From the NCBI RefSeq assembly GCF_016907925.1, contig NZ_JAFBCZ010000012.1:1-64000 (forward strand): a DNA stretch of 64,000 nucleotides, in the 5' to 3' direction. The DNA comes from Herpetosiphon giganteus. GTDB lineage: Bacteria > Chloroflexota > Chloroflexia > Chloroflexales > Herpetosiphonaceae. Positions 42,265 through 51,499 of this stretch are shown one piece after another (the first letter of the stretch is position 1; each line of letters begins with the position of its first letter). The notes under the pieces are model-generated. The model worked only from the letters and a program-made list of their open reading frames with translations. It had not been told where the DNA came from and did not search any database. The position numbers and the translations under genes were made by a program.

Positions 42265-44280
42265 TTAAGGCTGAATTGTTGCTTCAAAAACGCTAATTGA
42301 TAAGGTGCGCGGGTCGGCACCTGGCTGTTGCAAGCTTGGGTTAATGCCTGCTTCATGGGGTTTGAAACGCAGTTTATAACTTTTTTGAGCTAAATCGATT
42401 GGCAGCGTAAAGCTTTCGACGGCTGTGCCAACGTTCAGTGTTGCCAACAATTGATCATCAAGCAAAATATCGACTGCCTGCGGATGATCGAATGCAACCA
42501 ATTTCAATTGAAGCTGGGCTTGCATTGGGCGAGTGGGATATAGGCCCAAGGTTGCGCCAGCCCCAGCATCTTTAATCCAGCGGTGCAAATCATGCTCGCT
42601 GCCCTCAATCTCATACCAACCCGTGCCCAATTCCATCAGGCTCGTCAATGGCTCGCTGCTTGGTTGCCAATCCAACCGATAGGCCACCAGCGTTTGGTCG
42701 TTGGCAATTTCGCTGGCCTTGGCTCCAGTGAGCGCTTCAACTTGCTCCAACGTCGGCACTTGCTGATTCGGCATATCCGATTTGCGGTAGTACACGAGGT
42801 AGCGCAAATTAAAGTAGCTGGTGGCTGCCAGCGGTTGCTGCACCGGAAAAATATCCTGCGCTGGCAAATTAAGTTCTGGTTCTTCTAAGCCACGAACGAG
42901 CCGAATATCAAAAATTGGGATGCGTGGCACAGGCCGCGCCAACACGCCATCAATAATTGGGCGCTGATGGATGGTTTGATAATACATGGCAAACCACGCG
43001 CTGTTGGTGCGGCGAATCGGCATATCGAGCACACTGCCAGTGATTGGATCGGCGGCAATTTGCTCATACACGGGGTGATGGCTTGGTTGGAGCAATGGCC
43101 GCTGGCTTGGCCAACTATCAACCCCAATTAAAAGCAGCAAAACGGCGCTTGCCAGCACATGCCAACGCGCTTGCCAACGCTTCAGCAGCGCATCCACGCC
43201 CATGGCCGCCAGCACCGCACAACTTATTAACGTTAAAACGATAAAGCGATCGGGGTAGCGCCCGAATTGGGCAATTGGCAAGAGATTATAAATTTGATAC
43301 AAGCCATAGCGTGGGCCGAGCGCCAGCCAAAATGCCCCAAGCCCGAGCACAATCCAGCGCAAGCCTTGTTTTTTGGTCAACACCACGCCAATTACGGCCA
43401 ACGCCAGCCCAACAATGCCTAAATAGGATAATGTTGAGCGTTGGAGAACTGCCAAGGGTGAGATTGCGCGCTTGCTCACTTCCTCAACGCTGCGAATCAA
43501 GACCGAATTTTGCGCGGCCTGGCGCAACATTGGAAGCAACATTAATGGCAGAATCACGACTAAAGTTACGCCGCCAATGATCAGTGGCGCACGTAGGCGT
43601 TGCCAAGTATGTTTGAGGCTGCGTGGTTGCTGCGCCAGATCAAACCCAAGCCAGACCAATGTCCAGAGCAGCGCATACATCGCCATATACAAGCTTGAAA
43701 ACAACACCGCGAGCAAGGCCAGAATTGCCCAGGCAATCCGCCCGAATGAAGGTTGTTGGCGCACCCGTTCGTAGGCCACGAAATAGAGCGGCAACCACTG
43801 CATATTCCACAATTCAAGGTGATTGAGGGTGAGGTGGCCAACATGAAAGGCAGAAAAACTGTAGATCATGCCAGCCAGAAAGGCGCTGCGCGACGAGCAT
43901 TGCCATTGGCGACAGAGCAAATAGACTGCATAGCCGCTGAGCACAAACGAGCCAAGCGCCAAAAAATTATAAGCTGGAATCACGCCCCATATGGCGATAA
44001 TCGGCAGCGCAATAATCGCGTTGGTAATGCTCAAGGGGTGAAAATAGAGCGCAGCGCCATTTGGCGTATACAGTTGGTCGGTAAAAAAAGGCGATTTGCC
44101 AGCAAGCAGGCTGCGATACACATGCTCAAGATTCCAGAGTTTTTCCCATAAATCTTGGGCTGCATCGCCAGCACCCGAAGGCACATGGGTTGCAACATTG
44201 CCAATCAGCGGATAGGTAGCGATGATTGCAAGCAGCAGATAGCCCAAAAGCACAAGACTATGAATTAAGCGTTGCGACAC
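42265..44280 (-). CDS. large membrane protein, GT-C glycosyltransferase-like
   Basis: A 671-residue protein with about ten to twelve hydrophobic segments in the first 380 residues and a soluble C-terminal part. The first outer loop has HVPSGAGDAAQDLWEKLW, in the place where GT-C enzymes have catalytic acidic residues. It resembles YfhO-like/GT-C membrane transferases in layout, but I cannot name the substrate. GTG start with AAGGA upstream. Monocistronic by the flanking repeat gap and the terminator. Confidence 0.8.
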   Translation of the reverse strand: MSQRLIHSLVLLGYLLLAIIATYPLIGNVATHVPSGAGDAAQDLWEKLWNLEHVYRSLLAGKSPFFTDQLYTPNGAALYFHPLSITNAIIALPIIAIWGVIPAYNFLALGSFVLSGYAVYLLCRQWQCSSRSAFLAGMIYSFSAFHVGHLTLNHLELWNMQWLPLYFVAYERVRQQPSFGRIAWAILALLAVLFSSLYMAMYALLWTLVWLGFDLAQQPRSLKHTWQRLRAPLIIGGVTLVVILPLMLLPMLRQAAQNSVLIRSVEEVSKRAISPLAVLQRSTLSYLGIVGLALAVIGVVLTKKQGLRWIVLGLGAFWLALGPRYGLYQIYNLLPIAQFGRYPDRFIVLTLISCAVLAAMGVDALLKRWQARWHVLASAVLLLLIGVDSWPSQRPLLQPSHHPVYEQIAADPITGSVLDMPIRRTNSAWFAMYYQTIHQRPIIDGVLARPVPRIPIFDIRLVRGLEEPELNLPAQDIFPVQQPLAATSYFNLRYLVYYRKSDMPNQQVPTLEQVEALTGAKASEIANDQTLVAYRLDWQPSSEPLTSLMELGTGWYEIEGSEHDLHRWIKDAGAGATLGLYPTRPMQAQLQLKLVAFDHPQAVDILLDDQLLATLNVGTAVESFTLPIDLAQKSYKLRFKPHEAGINPSLQQPGADPRTLSISVFEATIQP

Positions 44281-44472
44281 ACTGAATCCTTTTTAACTAA
44301 TCAAACAGCGCTAGCATACCATAGGCGAGCGACGAGAGAGACGAAACCACGAAGGACACGAAGAGCACGAAGGAACGAGGAATTAAGGTAACGAAACCAC
44401 GAAGAGCACGAAGAGCACGAAGCTATTAATGTGAGGAATAGGAAGCATAGTAACAATCCACGAAGAAACATT

Positions 44473-44536
44473 AGGGGGTGCTGGAGGATGAAAACCCCCG
44501 GCGTTTCCCTCCGGCGGAGGGACGGAAGGGTCGCGA
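44473..44536 (+). repeat. two-hairpin element (family A'), copy 7
   Basis: AGGGGGTGCTGGAGGATGAAAACCCCCGGCG then CCCTCCGGCGGAGGG. One stem mismatch (GGAGG) compared with copies 6 and 8. Confidence 0.8.
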
Positions 44537-44688
44537 ACTGATACTGAGTAATCAGCGATCAGGGGTCAGGAAATCACGAATGCTTATTTTTAGCCACGAA
44601 TTGCCCGAATTCCACGAAGAGTATGAAGAGCACAAAACTAATTAATGTGGGGAATAGGAAGCATAGCAACAATCCACGGAGAAACATT

Positions 44689-44754
44689 AGGGGGTGCTGG
44701 GGGATGAAAACCCCCGGCGTTTCCCTCCGGCGGAGGGACGGAAGGGAGGCGAAA
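44689..44754 (+). repeat. two-hairpin element (family A'), copy 8
   Basis: Same as copy 6 over its whole length: AGGGGGTGCTGGGGG, ACCCCCGGCG, CCCTCCGGCGGAGGG, GGAAGGGAGGCGA. Confidence 0.85.
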
Positions 44755-44979
44755 AAAGCCATACTTATTAAATACTACAAATGTTGATTAAAGAGGTAAC
44801 AAAGGGCTAAAACTAAACTCCATGGCCAGCAAGCAGCATAAAAATTGACAAAGTATTAAGCATAAGCTATGCTTGCCATAACTGCGTGGACTTGGCAACG
44901 CACATTCATGTCATCATGCATATGCAGATAGCCTTGATTGCTATCAGCAACCAAGTACCATTCGAGGAGTCTTCTTTCC

Positions 44980-46596
44980 ATGACAGAGAAGCGAACTCCG
45001 CGGCGACGTGTTCAACGAGCACAAACGCAAAACAACGCCGAAGTTATTTTGCTACCAGCTCCTAACCACACCACTACCGCATTTCGCCAAAAATCTGATA
45101 CAGGCCGGATTGAGTCACTCAATCAAGCTGGCCGCTCAGCCCAACGACGACGCAAGCAAGAACAACGCGCAGCTTCGATCGCGCGATCTTCGCTAGCTCA
45201 AATCGCTGGCACATCAACACGTGCTCCACTAGCAATTCCCGAACCAAAACCAGCACGGCGTTCGTTCAAGGTTGCCGCCCAATCGGTGCGTCAGCGCTTA
45301 CAAATTCAACGTCGCTTAGTCGCCCATAGCGTCATTCTTTTGGCTGCCTGTGTGGTGGCTTGGGGTCGCGGCTTTCCGCTCAATCCCGCTGCTGATTCGA
45401 CAGATCATGCAATTCCCGAAGTTTTAGCCGCCGCTCAGTTGGTCGATGAAGTTGAAGCAGGTAATTTCCAACGTGTCGTCATCCCCATTTCTGCAACCCA
45501 GCCCCAAAGTGTTGGTGGTGGCGAGCATGAAGTTGTGGTCGATGTTGGCCCTGCCTTAATCAAACCAGCGCCAGAGCGTGGCCCTGCCTTTGTTGCGACC
45601 CACTTGGTTGCCAACGAAGAAACTATCGCCGATATTGCTAGCAAATATACAATCACTCCTGAATCGTTAATTGCGGCCAATAATTTAACTGGCCCAGTTG
45701 CGATTGGCGAAACGCTGCGGATTCCGCGGGTTTCAGGCGTTCCCCACACCGTCAGCGAAGGCGAAACGATTACCGATATTGCCGAACGCTACAGTGTTGG
45801 CGCTGATGTGATTATGACGTTCCCACCCAATGGCTTAGATCAAGGCCAAGCCTTGGTTGCTGGCCGCGAGATTTTCGTGCCAGGCGCATCACTGGCAGGC
45901 GTGCAAAATGTCTCCGTGCGTGGCGCAATCGATTCAATCAACCAAAAATCGCAAGCAGCTGCCATCGTGCTGGCCGACCGCACCAACTTGCGAGAAGGCC
46001 CAGGCACTGCCTACGAGAAAATCGTCAAGGTCAATGCTGGCGAGCGTTTACAGCTGATCGCCAAGCACGAAGAATGGGTCAAAATTCTACAAACCGATGG
46101 TGAGGTTGCGTGGGTTGCGCGCGAAGTTGTGAGCATTCCTGCCGAAGTTTGGTCGGTTTTGGAAGAAACCGATAACTTCCCACCGCCACCACCACCGCCA
46201 CCAGTCTGGGTTTGGCCAAGCTATGGCGACCTAACCTCGGGCTTTGGTTATCGCAACTTTAGCGTTGGCCGCTTCCACAACGGTGTCGACATTGCCAACC
46301 GCAAAGGCACGCCAATTTCGGCAGCCCGGCGTGGTACGGTCATCGAAGCTGGCTGGTGTAGTGGCTACGGCTATTGTGTCAAAATTAGCCACGGCTCCGG
46401 AATGGTCACCGAATACGGCCATATGATGTCGAATCCGGTGGTTTCCGAAGGTCAAGAAGTCGAGGCCGGACAGTTGATTGGCTATATGGGCAGCACCTAT
46501 GATCGGGCTGGCGGTGGCTATTCAACTGGCGTTCACTTGCACTTCACGATCAAAATCGATGGTACGGCGGTTAATCCGCTGAAGTATCTGCCATAA
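44980..46596 (+). CDS. M23 peptidase with LysM and SH3 domains
   Basis: A 538-residue cell-wall enzyme. A long basic, Gln/Arg-rich cytoplasmic N-terminus of about 110 residues is followed by one membrane segment (LVAHSVILLAACVVAWG). Outside are two LysM-like repeats (about 210-303, THLVANEETIADIASKYTIT and HTVSEGETITDIAERYSVG), an SH3b domain (NLREGPGTAYEKIVKVNAGE), a short poly-Pro linker and a C-terminal M23 endopeptidase domain. Zinc ligands are visible in FHNGVDIA and HLHF. It likely hydrolyses peptidoglycan cross-bridges. ATG with GAGGAG ten bases upstream; an earlier in-frame start has no ribosome site. Confidence 0.9.
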   Translation: MTEKRTPRRRVQRAQTQNNAEVILLPAPNHTTTAFRQKSDTGRIESLNQAGRSAQRRRKQEQRAASIARSSLAQIAGTSTRAPLAIPEPKPARRSFKVAAQSVRQRLQIQRRLVAHSVILLAACVVAWGRGFPLNPAADSTDHAIPEVLAAAQLVDEVEAGNFQRVVIPISATQPQSVGGGEHEVVVDVGPALIKPAPERGPAFVATHLVANEETIADIASKYTITPESLIAANNLTGPVAIGETLRIPRVSGVPHTVSEGETITDIAERYSVGADVIMTFPPNGLDQGQALVAGREIFVPGASLAGVQNVSVRGAIDSINQKSQAAAIVLADRTNLREGPGTAYEKIVKVNAGERLQLIAKHEEWVKILQTDGEVAWVAREVVSIPAEVWSVLEETDNFPPPPPPPPVWVWPSYGDLTSGFGYRNFSVGRFHNGVDIANRKGTPISAARRGTVIEAGWCSGYGYCVKISHGSGMVTEYGHMMSNPVVSEGQEVEAGQLIGYMGSTYDRAGGGYSTGVHLHFTIKIDGTAVNPLKYLP

Positions 46597-46615
46597 ATCG
46601 AACGAGCTTTGAAGC

Positions 46616-46648
46616 AGCGCCAGTGCAACTTGCATTGGCGCTTTTTTA
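46616..46648 (+). terminator. terminator of the M23 peptidase gene
   Basis: AGCGCCAGTGCAACTTGCATTGGCGCT (one internal mismatch) followed by TTTTTT. Confidence 0.8.
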
Positions 46649-46649
46649 T

Positions 46650-46848
46650 TCCCTCACCCCCCAGCCCCCTCGCCCACTGAACGCGGGCGAGGGGGAGCAT
46701 CCGTGGTTCACCAAGGAATTGGGGGAAAACCAAGATGTAAAAGCCCCTCGCCCATTCGATGGGAGAGGGGTTGGGGTGAGGGGATCTTAATCCTACCCTT
46801 GTAAAAGCCCCTCGCCCGCGCCACGGGAGAGGGGTTGGGATGAGGGAA
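46650..46848. repeat. inverted-end repeat (family B), copy 4, extended
   Basis: CCCTCACCCCCCAGCCCCCTCGCCC at one end, then two successive copies of the right-hand module GCCCCTCGCCC...GGGAGAGGGGTTGGG(G/A)TGAGGG. An apparent internal duplication of one end. Confidence 0.75.
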
Positions 46849-46860
46849 CGTAGCTTCAAG

Positions 46861-47976
46861 CTACGCTCGACCTAGTTGCAAAACTTGCTGGCTGCGTTCG
46901 CGTCCGCTGGTCGTCAACTCAAGTTGTTGGCCTTGGCAACGCACCAAACTGCGCCGCTGAGCCAAATCAAGCACCCGCTGAGCAAACTTATTGTTCCATT
47001 GCAGTTCGCTTTGCAAATGGCTAATTGTGCTTTCGTTGGCTGCTTCGGGGCTGCCTTCGTGCTGCAACAAATGCACTAGTAGCGTATCGGCTGCGAACTG
47101 AATCCGTTGGCGAGCCAAACGCCGAGCACGGGCAACCAAGCCTTGTTTGGGGCTAAACAACAAGGCCAAGCCAAATTCTACCCCTGTGATGGTGGCAATT
47201 GCGCCTGCAACCGAACCATTGAGCATAAAAGCTAAGCCAAAGCCAAGCACTGCCGCGATTGCTCCAGCGCCAATCGCCAAGCCAATCATCCATGGCAAAC
47301 GGTCGGTCAGCAAATAGGCAGTGGCCGCAGGCACAATCATCAAGGCCACCACCAAAATTGCCCCAACTGCGGTAAACGCGCCAACTGTGGTAATCGAAAC
47401 CACCGCCATCAGGCCATAGTGAATCAGGATTGGCGAAAAGCCAAGGGTCGCTGCCAAGCCTGCATCAAAGGTCGCCAGCTTCAATTCTTTATAAAACACT
47501 GTAATAAAGATGAAGTTGATCAGACATAAGCCACCCATAATCCACAGCGATTGTGGCCCTAGATCGGTTTCGCCAAGATACCAATGATCAAAGCCCACAA
47601 ATTCGATGTTGCCATAGAGCACTGCATCGGCATCGAGGTGCACATCGGCATAATATTTCGAGACGAGGAAGGTTCCCAAGGCAAACATGGCTGGAAACAC
47701 AATCCCAATTGCCGATTCGCCGCCGACGCGTTGGGTATTTTTGAGCAATTCTACCAAGCCCACAGTGATCAATCCGGCTAGCGCTGCGCCAAAAAAGCCC
47801 GCCAACAAACTTGGCCCTTGGGCGATGAAATAGCCCGCTACCAAGCCTGGCAAAATCGCATGGCTAATCGCATCGGCCAACATCGCCATGCGCCGCAGAA
47901 TCAGGAAACAGCCAAGCGAGGCACAGGCAGCCGCCACCAAAATTCCGGTCAGAATAATTGCAAACGTGCTACTCAT
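46861..47976 (-). CDS. metal ABC transporter permease, TroD/MntD type
   Basis: A 371-residue ABC-3 family permease for Mn2+/Zn2+ uptake. Hydrophobic helices fill residues 1-270. SLGCFLILRRMAMLADAISH is the conserved N-terminal motif with the ABC-3 signature. Unlike its partner it has a cytoplasmic C-terminal extension of about 95 residues (QRIQFAADTLLVHLLQHEG...) of winged-helix character, a feature of TroD/MntD-type subunits. Last gene of the five-gene locus. ATG with AAGGAG upstream, three bases after the previous gene's stop. Confidence 0.9.
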   Translation of the reverse strand: MSSTFAIILTGILVAAACASLGCFLILRRMAMLADAISHAILPGLVAGYFIAQGPSLLAGFFGAALAGLITVGLVELLKNTQRVGGESAIGIVFPAMFALGTFLVSKYYADVHLDADAVLYGNIEFVGFDHWYLGETDLGPQSLWIMGGLCLINFIFITVFYKELKLATFDAGLAATLGFSPILIHYGLMAVVSITTVGAFTAVGAILVVALMIVPAATAYLLTDRLPWMIGLAIGAGAIAAVLGFGLAFMLNGSVAGAIATITGVEFGLALLFSPKQGLVARARRLARQRIQFAADTLLVHLLQHEGSPEAANESTISHLQSELQWNNKFAQRVLDLAQRRSLVRCQGQQLELTTSGRERSQQVLQLGRA

Positions 47977-47979
47977 GGC

Positions 47980-48900
47980 TTATTCTCCTTTGACTGGCTG
48001 GGCTTCGCGATTGCGCGGCTCATGATTGAGAGCATGACTTTGGCGCAATTTGGCCCAAACCAAGCCCCGAGCTGGCGCAAACAACAATGAAATTGCCACA
48101 ATTGCGGTTAGGCTGAGAATGATCATCGGCCCAGTTGGTACGTGCTGTTGCCCAAGGCTCAGCATGGTTCCGGCAATCCCTGCGGCTGCCCCAAACACGC
48201 CCGAAAGCAGCAACATCACGCTTAATCGATGCGTCCATTGGCGGGCTGCAACCGCTGGCCCAACCAACATTGCCGCCATCAACACCACGCCGACGGTTTG
48301 CAAGCCAATCACAATCGCCACCACAATTAAGCTGGTGAGCAAAATGCCCAAGCGGTTGGGCGCAAAGCCAAGGCTGGCAGCAAAGGCCGGATCAAACGCC
48401 AACAACTTAAATTCTTTATATAGCAACACCAAACAGCCCAGTGCCAAACCACCCAAAATGCTCATCGTCAGCACATCGGTTGCAACCAAGGTTGCCGCTT
48501 GGCCAAACAAAAAGCGATCAAGCCCAGCTTGGTTGGCATCGTTGCGCTTGGCAATATAGGTCAGTAGCAAAATCCCTACGCCAAAAAAGACGCTCAGCAC
48601 AATCCCCAAGGCGCTATCTTCGCTAATTCTAGTGTCGCGCACAATTCGATTAATGGTCAGCGTGCCGACCCAACCGGCAATGCCCGCCCCCAACAAAAGC
48701 ACAATCGGCGCTTTGGAGCCAGTCAACAAGTAGGCGATGGCAATGCCTGGCAAAGCCGCGTGCGAAAGCGCATCGCCCAGCAAGCCTTGACGACGGAGCA
48801 CCGCAAAACAGCCCAAAATGCCACTGACAATTCCCAGCACCATCGCGCCCAAGGCCACGTTGCGCAAGGTGTAATCGCTGAATAGATCGAATAGGCTCAT
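47980..48900 (-). CDS. metal ABC transporter permease, TroC/MntC type
   Basis: A 306-residue ABC-3 permease. GILGCFAVLRRQGLLGDALSH corresponds to the same motif as in its partner, without the long C-terminal extension. The start overlaps the end of the ATPase gene by four bases (ATGA) with GAGGTG in front. A longer in-frame version would run through the ATPase gene and is rejected. Confidence 0.9.
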   Translation of the reverse strand: MSLFDLFSDYTLRNVALGAMVLGIVSGILGCFAVLRRQGLLGDALSHAALPGIAIAYLLTGSKAPIVLLLGAGIAGWVGTLTINRIVRDTRISEDSALGIVLSVFFGVGILLLTYIAKRNDANQAGLDRFLFGQAATLVATDVLTMSILGGLALGCLVLLYKEFKLLAFDPAFAASLGFAPNRLGILLTSLIVVAIVIGLQTVGVVLMAAMLVGPAVAARQWTHRLSVMLLLSGVFGAAAGIAGTMLSLGQQHVPTGPMIILSLTAIVAISLLFAPARGLVWAKLRQSHALNHEPRNREAQPVKGE

Positions 48901-49643
48901 GCTGCACCTCGAATTAGGTTTTGGGTTCGCCCGCCATAGGTTTGGCTGATGTTCTCTGGTGTCCAAGTGGTTTTCATGGGGCCTGCGGCGATCATGCGCA
49001 CATTCAGCAAGGCTACCCAATCAAAATATTCTGGCGCTGAATCAAGGTCGTGGTGCACGCAGATGACGGTTTTGCCATCGGAGCGCAGTTGTTGCAACAG
49101 GCTAATGATGGCCCGTTCGGTCACTGCATCAACGCCCACAAATGGCTCGTCCATCAGATACAGCTGGGCACGTTGGGCCAAGGCCCGCGCCAAAAAGACC
49201 CGTTGTTGCTGGCCGCCACTGAGTTGGCTGATTTGGCGTTGGGCAAAATCGGCCATGGCGACTTGCTCCAAACAGTGCAAGGCCCATTCGCGGTCGGCCT
49301 TGCTTGGCCGCTTGATCCAGCCAAGTTGGCCGTAGGTTCCCATCAAGACCACATCTAAGGCATTGGTTGGAAAATCCCAATCGACGCTGGAGCGTTGCGG
49401 CACGTAGCCAACCATTTGGCGGGCTTTGGCATAGGTCTGGCCAAACATCTGGATAGTTCCAGCAGCAATTGGCATCAAGCCAAGTGTCGCTTTAATCAGG
49501 GTCGATTTACCAGCACCGTTTGGCCCAACAATCGCCGCCAACACACCACTTGGCACACTCAAATCAATATCCCACAACACCGGTTTATCTTGATACGCCA
49601 CAGTCAGGTCGTGAATTGCCAGCGGTTTTGCATCTGTATTCAT
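48897..49643 (-). CDS. metal ABC transporter ATP-binding protein, TroB/MntB type
   Basis: A 248-residue ATPase. It has Walker A GPNGAGKST, the signature LSGGQQQRVF, Walker B LYLMDEPFVGVD and the switch His in VHHDLDS. Full-length and typical of manganese/zinc importers. ATG preceded by AGGAG. A repeat-rich gap of about 120 bases separates it from the binding-protein gene. Confidence 0.95.
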   Translation of the reverse strand: MNTDAKPLAIHDLTVAYQDKPVLWDIDLSVPSGVLAAIVGPNGAGKSTLIKATLGLMPIAAGTIQMFGQTYAKARQMVGYVPQRSSVDWDFPTNALDVVLMGTYGQLGWIKRPSKADREWALHCLEQVAMADFAQRQISQLSGGQQQRVFLARALAQRAQLYLMDEPFVGVDAVTERAIISLLQQLRSDGKTVICVHHDLDSAPEYFDWVALLNVRMIAAGPMKTTWTPENISQTYGGRTQNLIRGAA

Positions 49644-49765
49644 ATGGTTTGGCTCCTGTATGAGGGGTCAGTGATTAGGGATCAGGGGTCAGGATTAATA
49701 GCTATTTCATCTTTTCTTCTCTATTTCCGACTGAACCCTGATCCCTGAATCCTGCTCCCTCGTAA

Positions 49766-50683
49766 CTACTTCAACGCATTAACAATGGTTGTGATGTTAT
49801 GGCGCACCATGCCGATGTAGGTGCCTTCTTCAGTGCCAGCATTGCCCATGGCATCGGAGAATAATTCGCCGCCGATTGCCACATTCCAGCCGCGCGATTG
49901 CACAGCCTTCTGCACTGCATTAATCGTAGTTTGCGGCACGCTGGATTCAACAAAGATGGCTTTGATTTGGCGAGTTTGAATAAATTCGGCCAAACCCTGA
50001 ACATCGCCTGCGCCTGCTTCGCTGGCTGTGCTCAAGCCTTGCAAGCCCCGCACTTCAAAGCCATAGGCCGAGCCAAAGTAGCCAAAAGCATCGTGGGCGG
50101 TAATCAGCACGCGGCTTGAAGCTGGCACGGTGGTGATCAAATCGCGAATCTCTTGATCAAGCGTGGTGAGTTCTTGGGCATAGGCAGCGGCGTTGCGTTC
50201 GTAATCGGCGGCATGAGCTGGATCATAGCTTGCCAAGGTTTCGGCAATCACGCCAATCGTATCGCGCCACAACAGCACATCAAACCAAATATGTGGGTCG
50301 TAGGAATCGTTGCCGGTTGAATGCAAGCGACTAGGATCAAGCTTGCTGGTGACGGCAATCGTGGGCTTTTGGCGATTGAGCTTTTCGAGCATATCGGTCA
50401 TGCGTCCTTCAAGCTCCAAGCCACCATAAAACACCATCTCAGCATCATCGAGAATCCGTACATCGCCAACGCTTGGCTTGTAGAGATGCGGGTCAACGCC
50501 AGGCCCCATCAAGCCAAGCACCTCGACATGCTCGCCGCCAACATGTTTAATCACATCGGCGATCATGCCAACCGTTGCCGCCACTTTGATCGGTGGATTT
50601 GGCGTAGTTTGTTGGGCAAAACTGCTCGGGCCGCAACTTACCAGCAACAATAGCAAGATTATCAAAAGCTGTTTTCGTCGCAT
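49766..50683 (-). CDS. troA: metal-binding lipoprotein, TroA/ZnuA family
   Basis: A 305-residue cluster A-I binding protein. The signal peptide ends at a lipobox LLVSC. Metal ligands can be placed at His in GVDPHLYKPS, His in YDPHIWFD, His in ITAHDAFGYFG, and Asp in GGELFSDAMG. The pattern His-His-His-Asp, with AHDAFGYFGSAYGFEVRGLQ around the third, is that of TroA, which takes Zn and Mn. A candidate operator lies just upstream. First gene of the transport operon. Confidence 0.92.
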   Translation of the reverse strand: MRRKQLLIILLLLLVSCGPSSFAQQTTPNPPIKVAATVGMIADVIKHVGGEHVEVLGLMGPGVDPHLYKPSVGDVRILDDAEMVFYGGLELEGRMTDMLEKLNRQKPTIAVTSKLDPSRLHSTGNDSYDPHIWFDVLLWRDTIGVIAETLASYDPAHAADYERNAAAYAQELTTLDQEIRDLITTVPASSRVLITAHDAFGYFGSAYGFEVRGLQGLSTASEAGAGDVQGLAEFIQTRQIKAIFVESSVPQTTINAVQKAVQSRGWNVAIGGELFSDAMGNAGTEEGTYIGMVRHNITTIVNALK

Positions 50684-50716
50684 ACAACTACCTCATTTTA
50701 ATAAGACAAAAAACTA

Positions 50717-50732
50717 TTTAGGCATGCCTAAA
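50717..50732. promoter_or_regulatory. candidate metalloregulator operator upstream of troA
   Basis: A perfect 16-bp palindrome TTTAGGCATGCCTAAA lies 34 bases before the troA-like start. It closely resembles the site in front of the regulator gene and the general DtxR/MntR-type box. Confidence 0.75.
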
Positions 50733-50754
50733 AGGCTTAGCTAAAAAAAGAGCG

Positions 50755-51426
50755 CTAAATTGAACGCTCTATTTGAACTTGAATTCTGGTTGCTAAGCGC
50801 GAGTCGAGCACCTGTTGGGTTTGCTGATCGCCAACGTTCAAGGTTAAGGGGCCGTCAAACGGGGCGCGAGCCACAATCATCACAATGCTGTTGGGCGTTA
50901 ATCCAAGGTCTGCCAAATAGCGCAAGCGCGCTGCATCGCGATCTTCAACTTCGACGATGCGGGCAATTTGGTTAAGCTCCAATAAGGTTAGCGAGCAAGA
51001 ATCGCGCTGCGGAATGCTGCCATCGCGGGCGGGAATTGGCGAACCATGCGGGTCAAATTGGGGATGGCCCAAATATTCGGCAATCCGTTCTTCGAGCGCT
51101 TCCGAAAGCACATGCTCCAACACTTCGGCCTCGTCGTGCACTTCATCCCACGACATCCCCAGCGCTTGTACCAAATAGAGTTCAAGCAACCGATGATGGC
51201 GAATCATTTCAAGCGCAATTTTCTCGCCGATTTCAGTTAGGCGCACGCCAGAACGCGCTTGATAATCGACCAATTCCAAACTTTCGAGTTTTTTGAGCAT
51301 CTCGGTGATGGTGGGCGCACTAAAGCCAAAATAACTAGCCAGCCGACCGTTGGAGACAGGCGCTTCCTCTTGTTGAAGGGTATAAATTGCTTTGACATAA
51401 TCTTGCACGCCTGCCGTAATTCGCAT
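50755..51426 (-). CDS. DtxR/MntR-family metal-dependent regulator
   Basis: A 223-residue repressor. It has an N-terminal winged helix (VQDYVKAIYTLQQEEAPVSN, then SAPTITEMLKKLE), a dimerisation/metal-binding domain with RHHRLLELYLVQALGMSWDEVHDEAEVLEH, and a C-terminal FeoA/SH3-like domain (about 150-223). Such proteins repress metal uptake when Mn, Fe or Zn is bound. It lies directly upstream of the Tro/Mnt-type transporter, and palindromic sites occur before both genes, so autoregulation plus operon control is likely. Confidence 0.93.
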   Translation of the reverse strand: MRITAGVQDYVKAIYTLQQEEAPVSNGRLASYFGFSAPTITEMLKKLESLELVDYQARSGVRLTEIGEKIALEMIRHHRLLELYLVQALGMSWDEVHDEAEVLEHVLSEALEERIAEYLGHPQFDPHGSPIPARDGSIPQRDSCSLTLLELNQIARIVEVEDRDAARLRYLADLGLTPNSIVMIVARAPFDGPLTLNVGDQQTQQVLDSRLATRIQVQIERSI

Positions 51427-51446
51427 AAGTTCACTAATCCTTTCAT

Positions 51447-51461
51447 TTAGGTACTACCTAA
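51447..51461. promoter_or_regulatory. candidate operator at the regulator promoter
   Basis: TTAGGTA C TACCTAA, a 15-bp palindrome about 20 bases before the regulator's ATG. A TATACT -10 element on the minus strand overlaps its edge (51461-51466), so a bound repressor would block initiation. Confidence 0.72.
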
Positions 51462-51499
51462 GTATAAAGTTTATTGTGGTTAAATGTCAAGCAGCTTAT

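Larger units (their letters stand above)
44281..44979. repeat. repeat-filled gap before the M23 peptidase gene
   Basis: Words such as CCACGAAGGACACGAAGAGC, AGCCACGAATTGCCCGAATTCC and GGAATAGGAAGCATAG(T/C)AACAATCCACG recur, and two family-A' elements are embedded, each with the same 5' flank AACAATCCACGAAGAAACATTAG (one base differs). The last 200 bases are AT-rich and may hold the promoter. Confidence 0.75.

Noticed and set aside
47980-49020. Longer version of the TroC-type permease starting within the ATPase gene
   Set aside because: The extra N-terminus would be antiparallel to no known domain and overlaps the ATPase gene in another frame; the ATG at the four-base overlap has GAGGTG in front.
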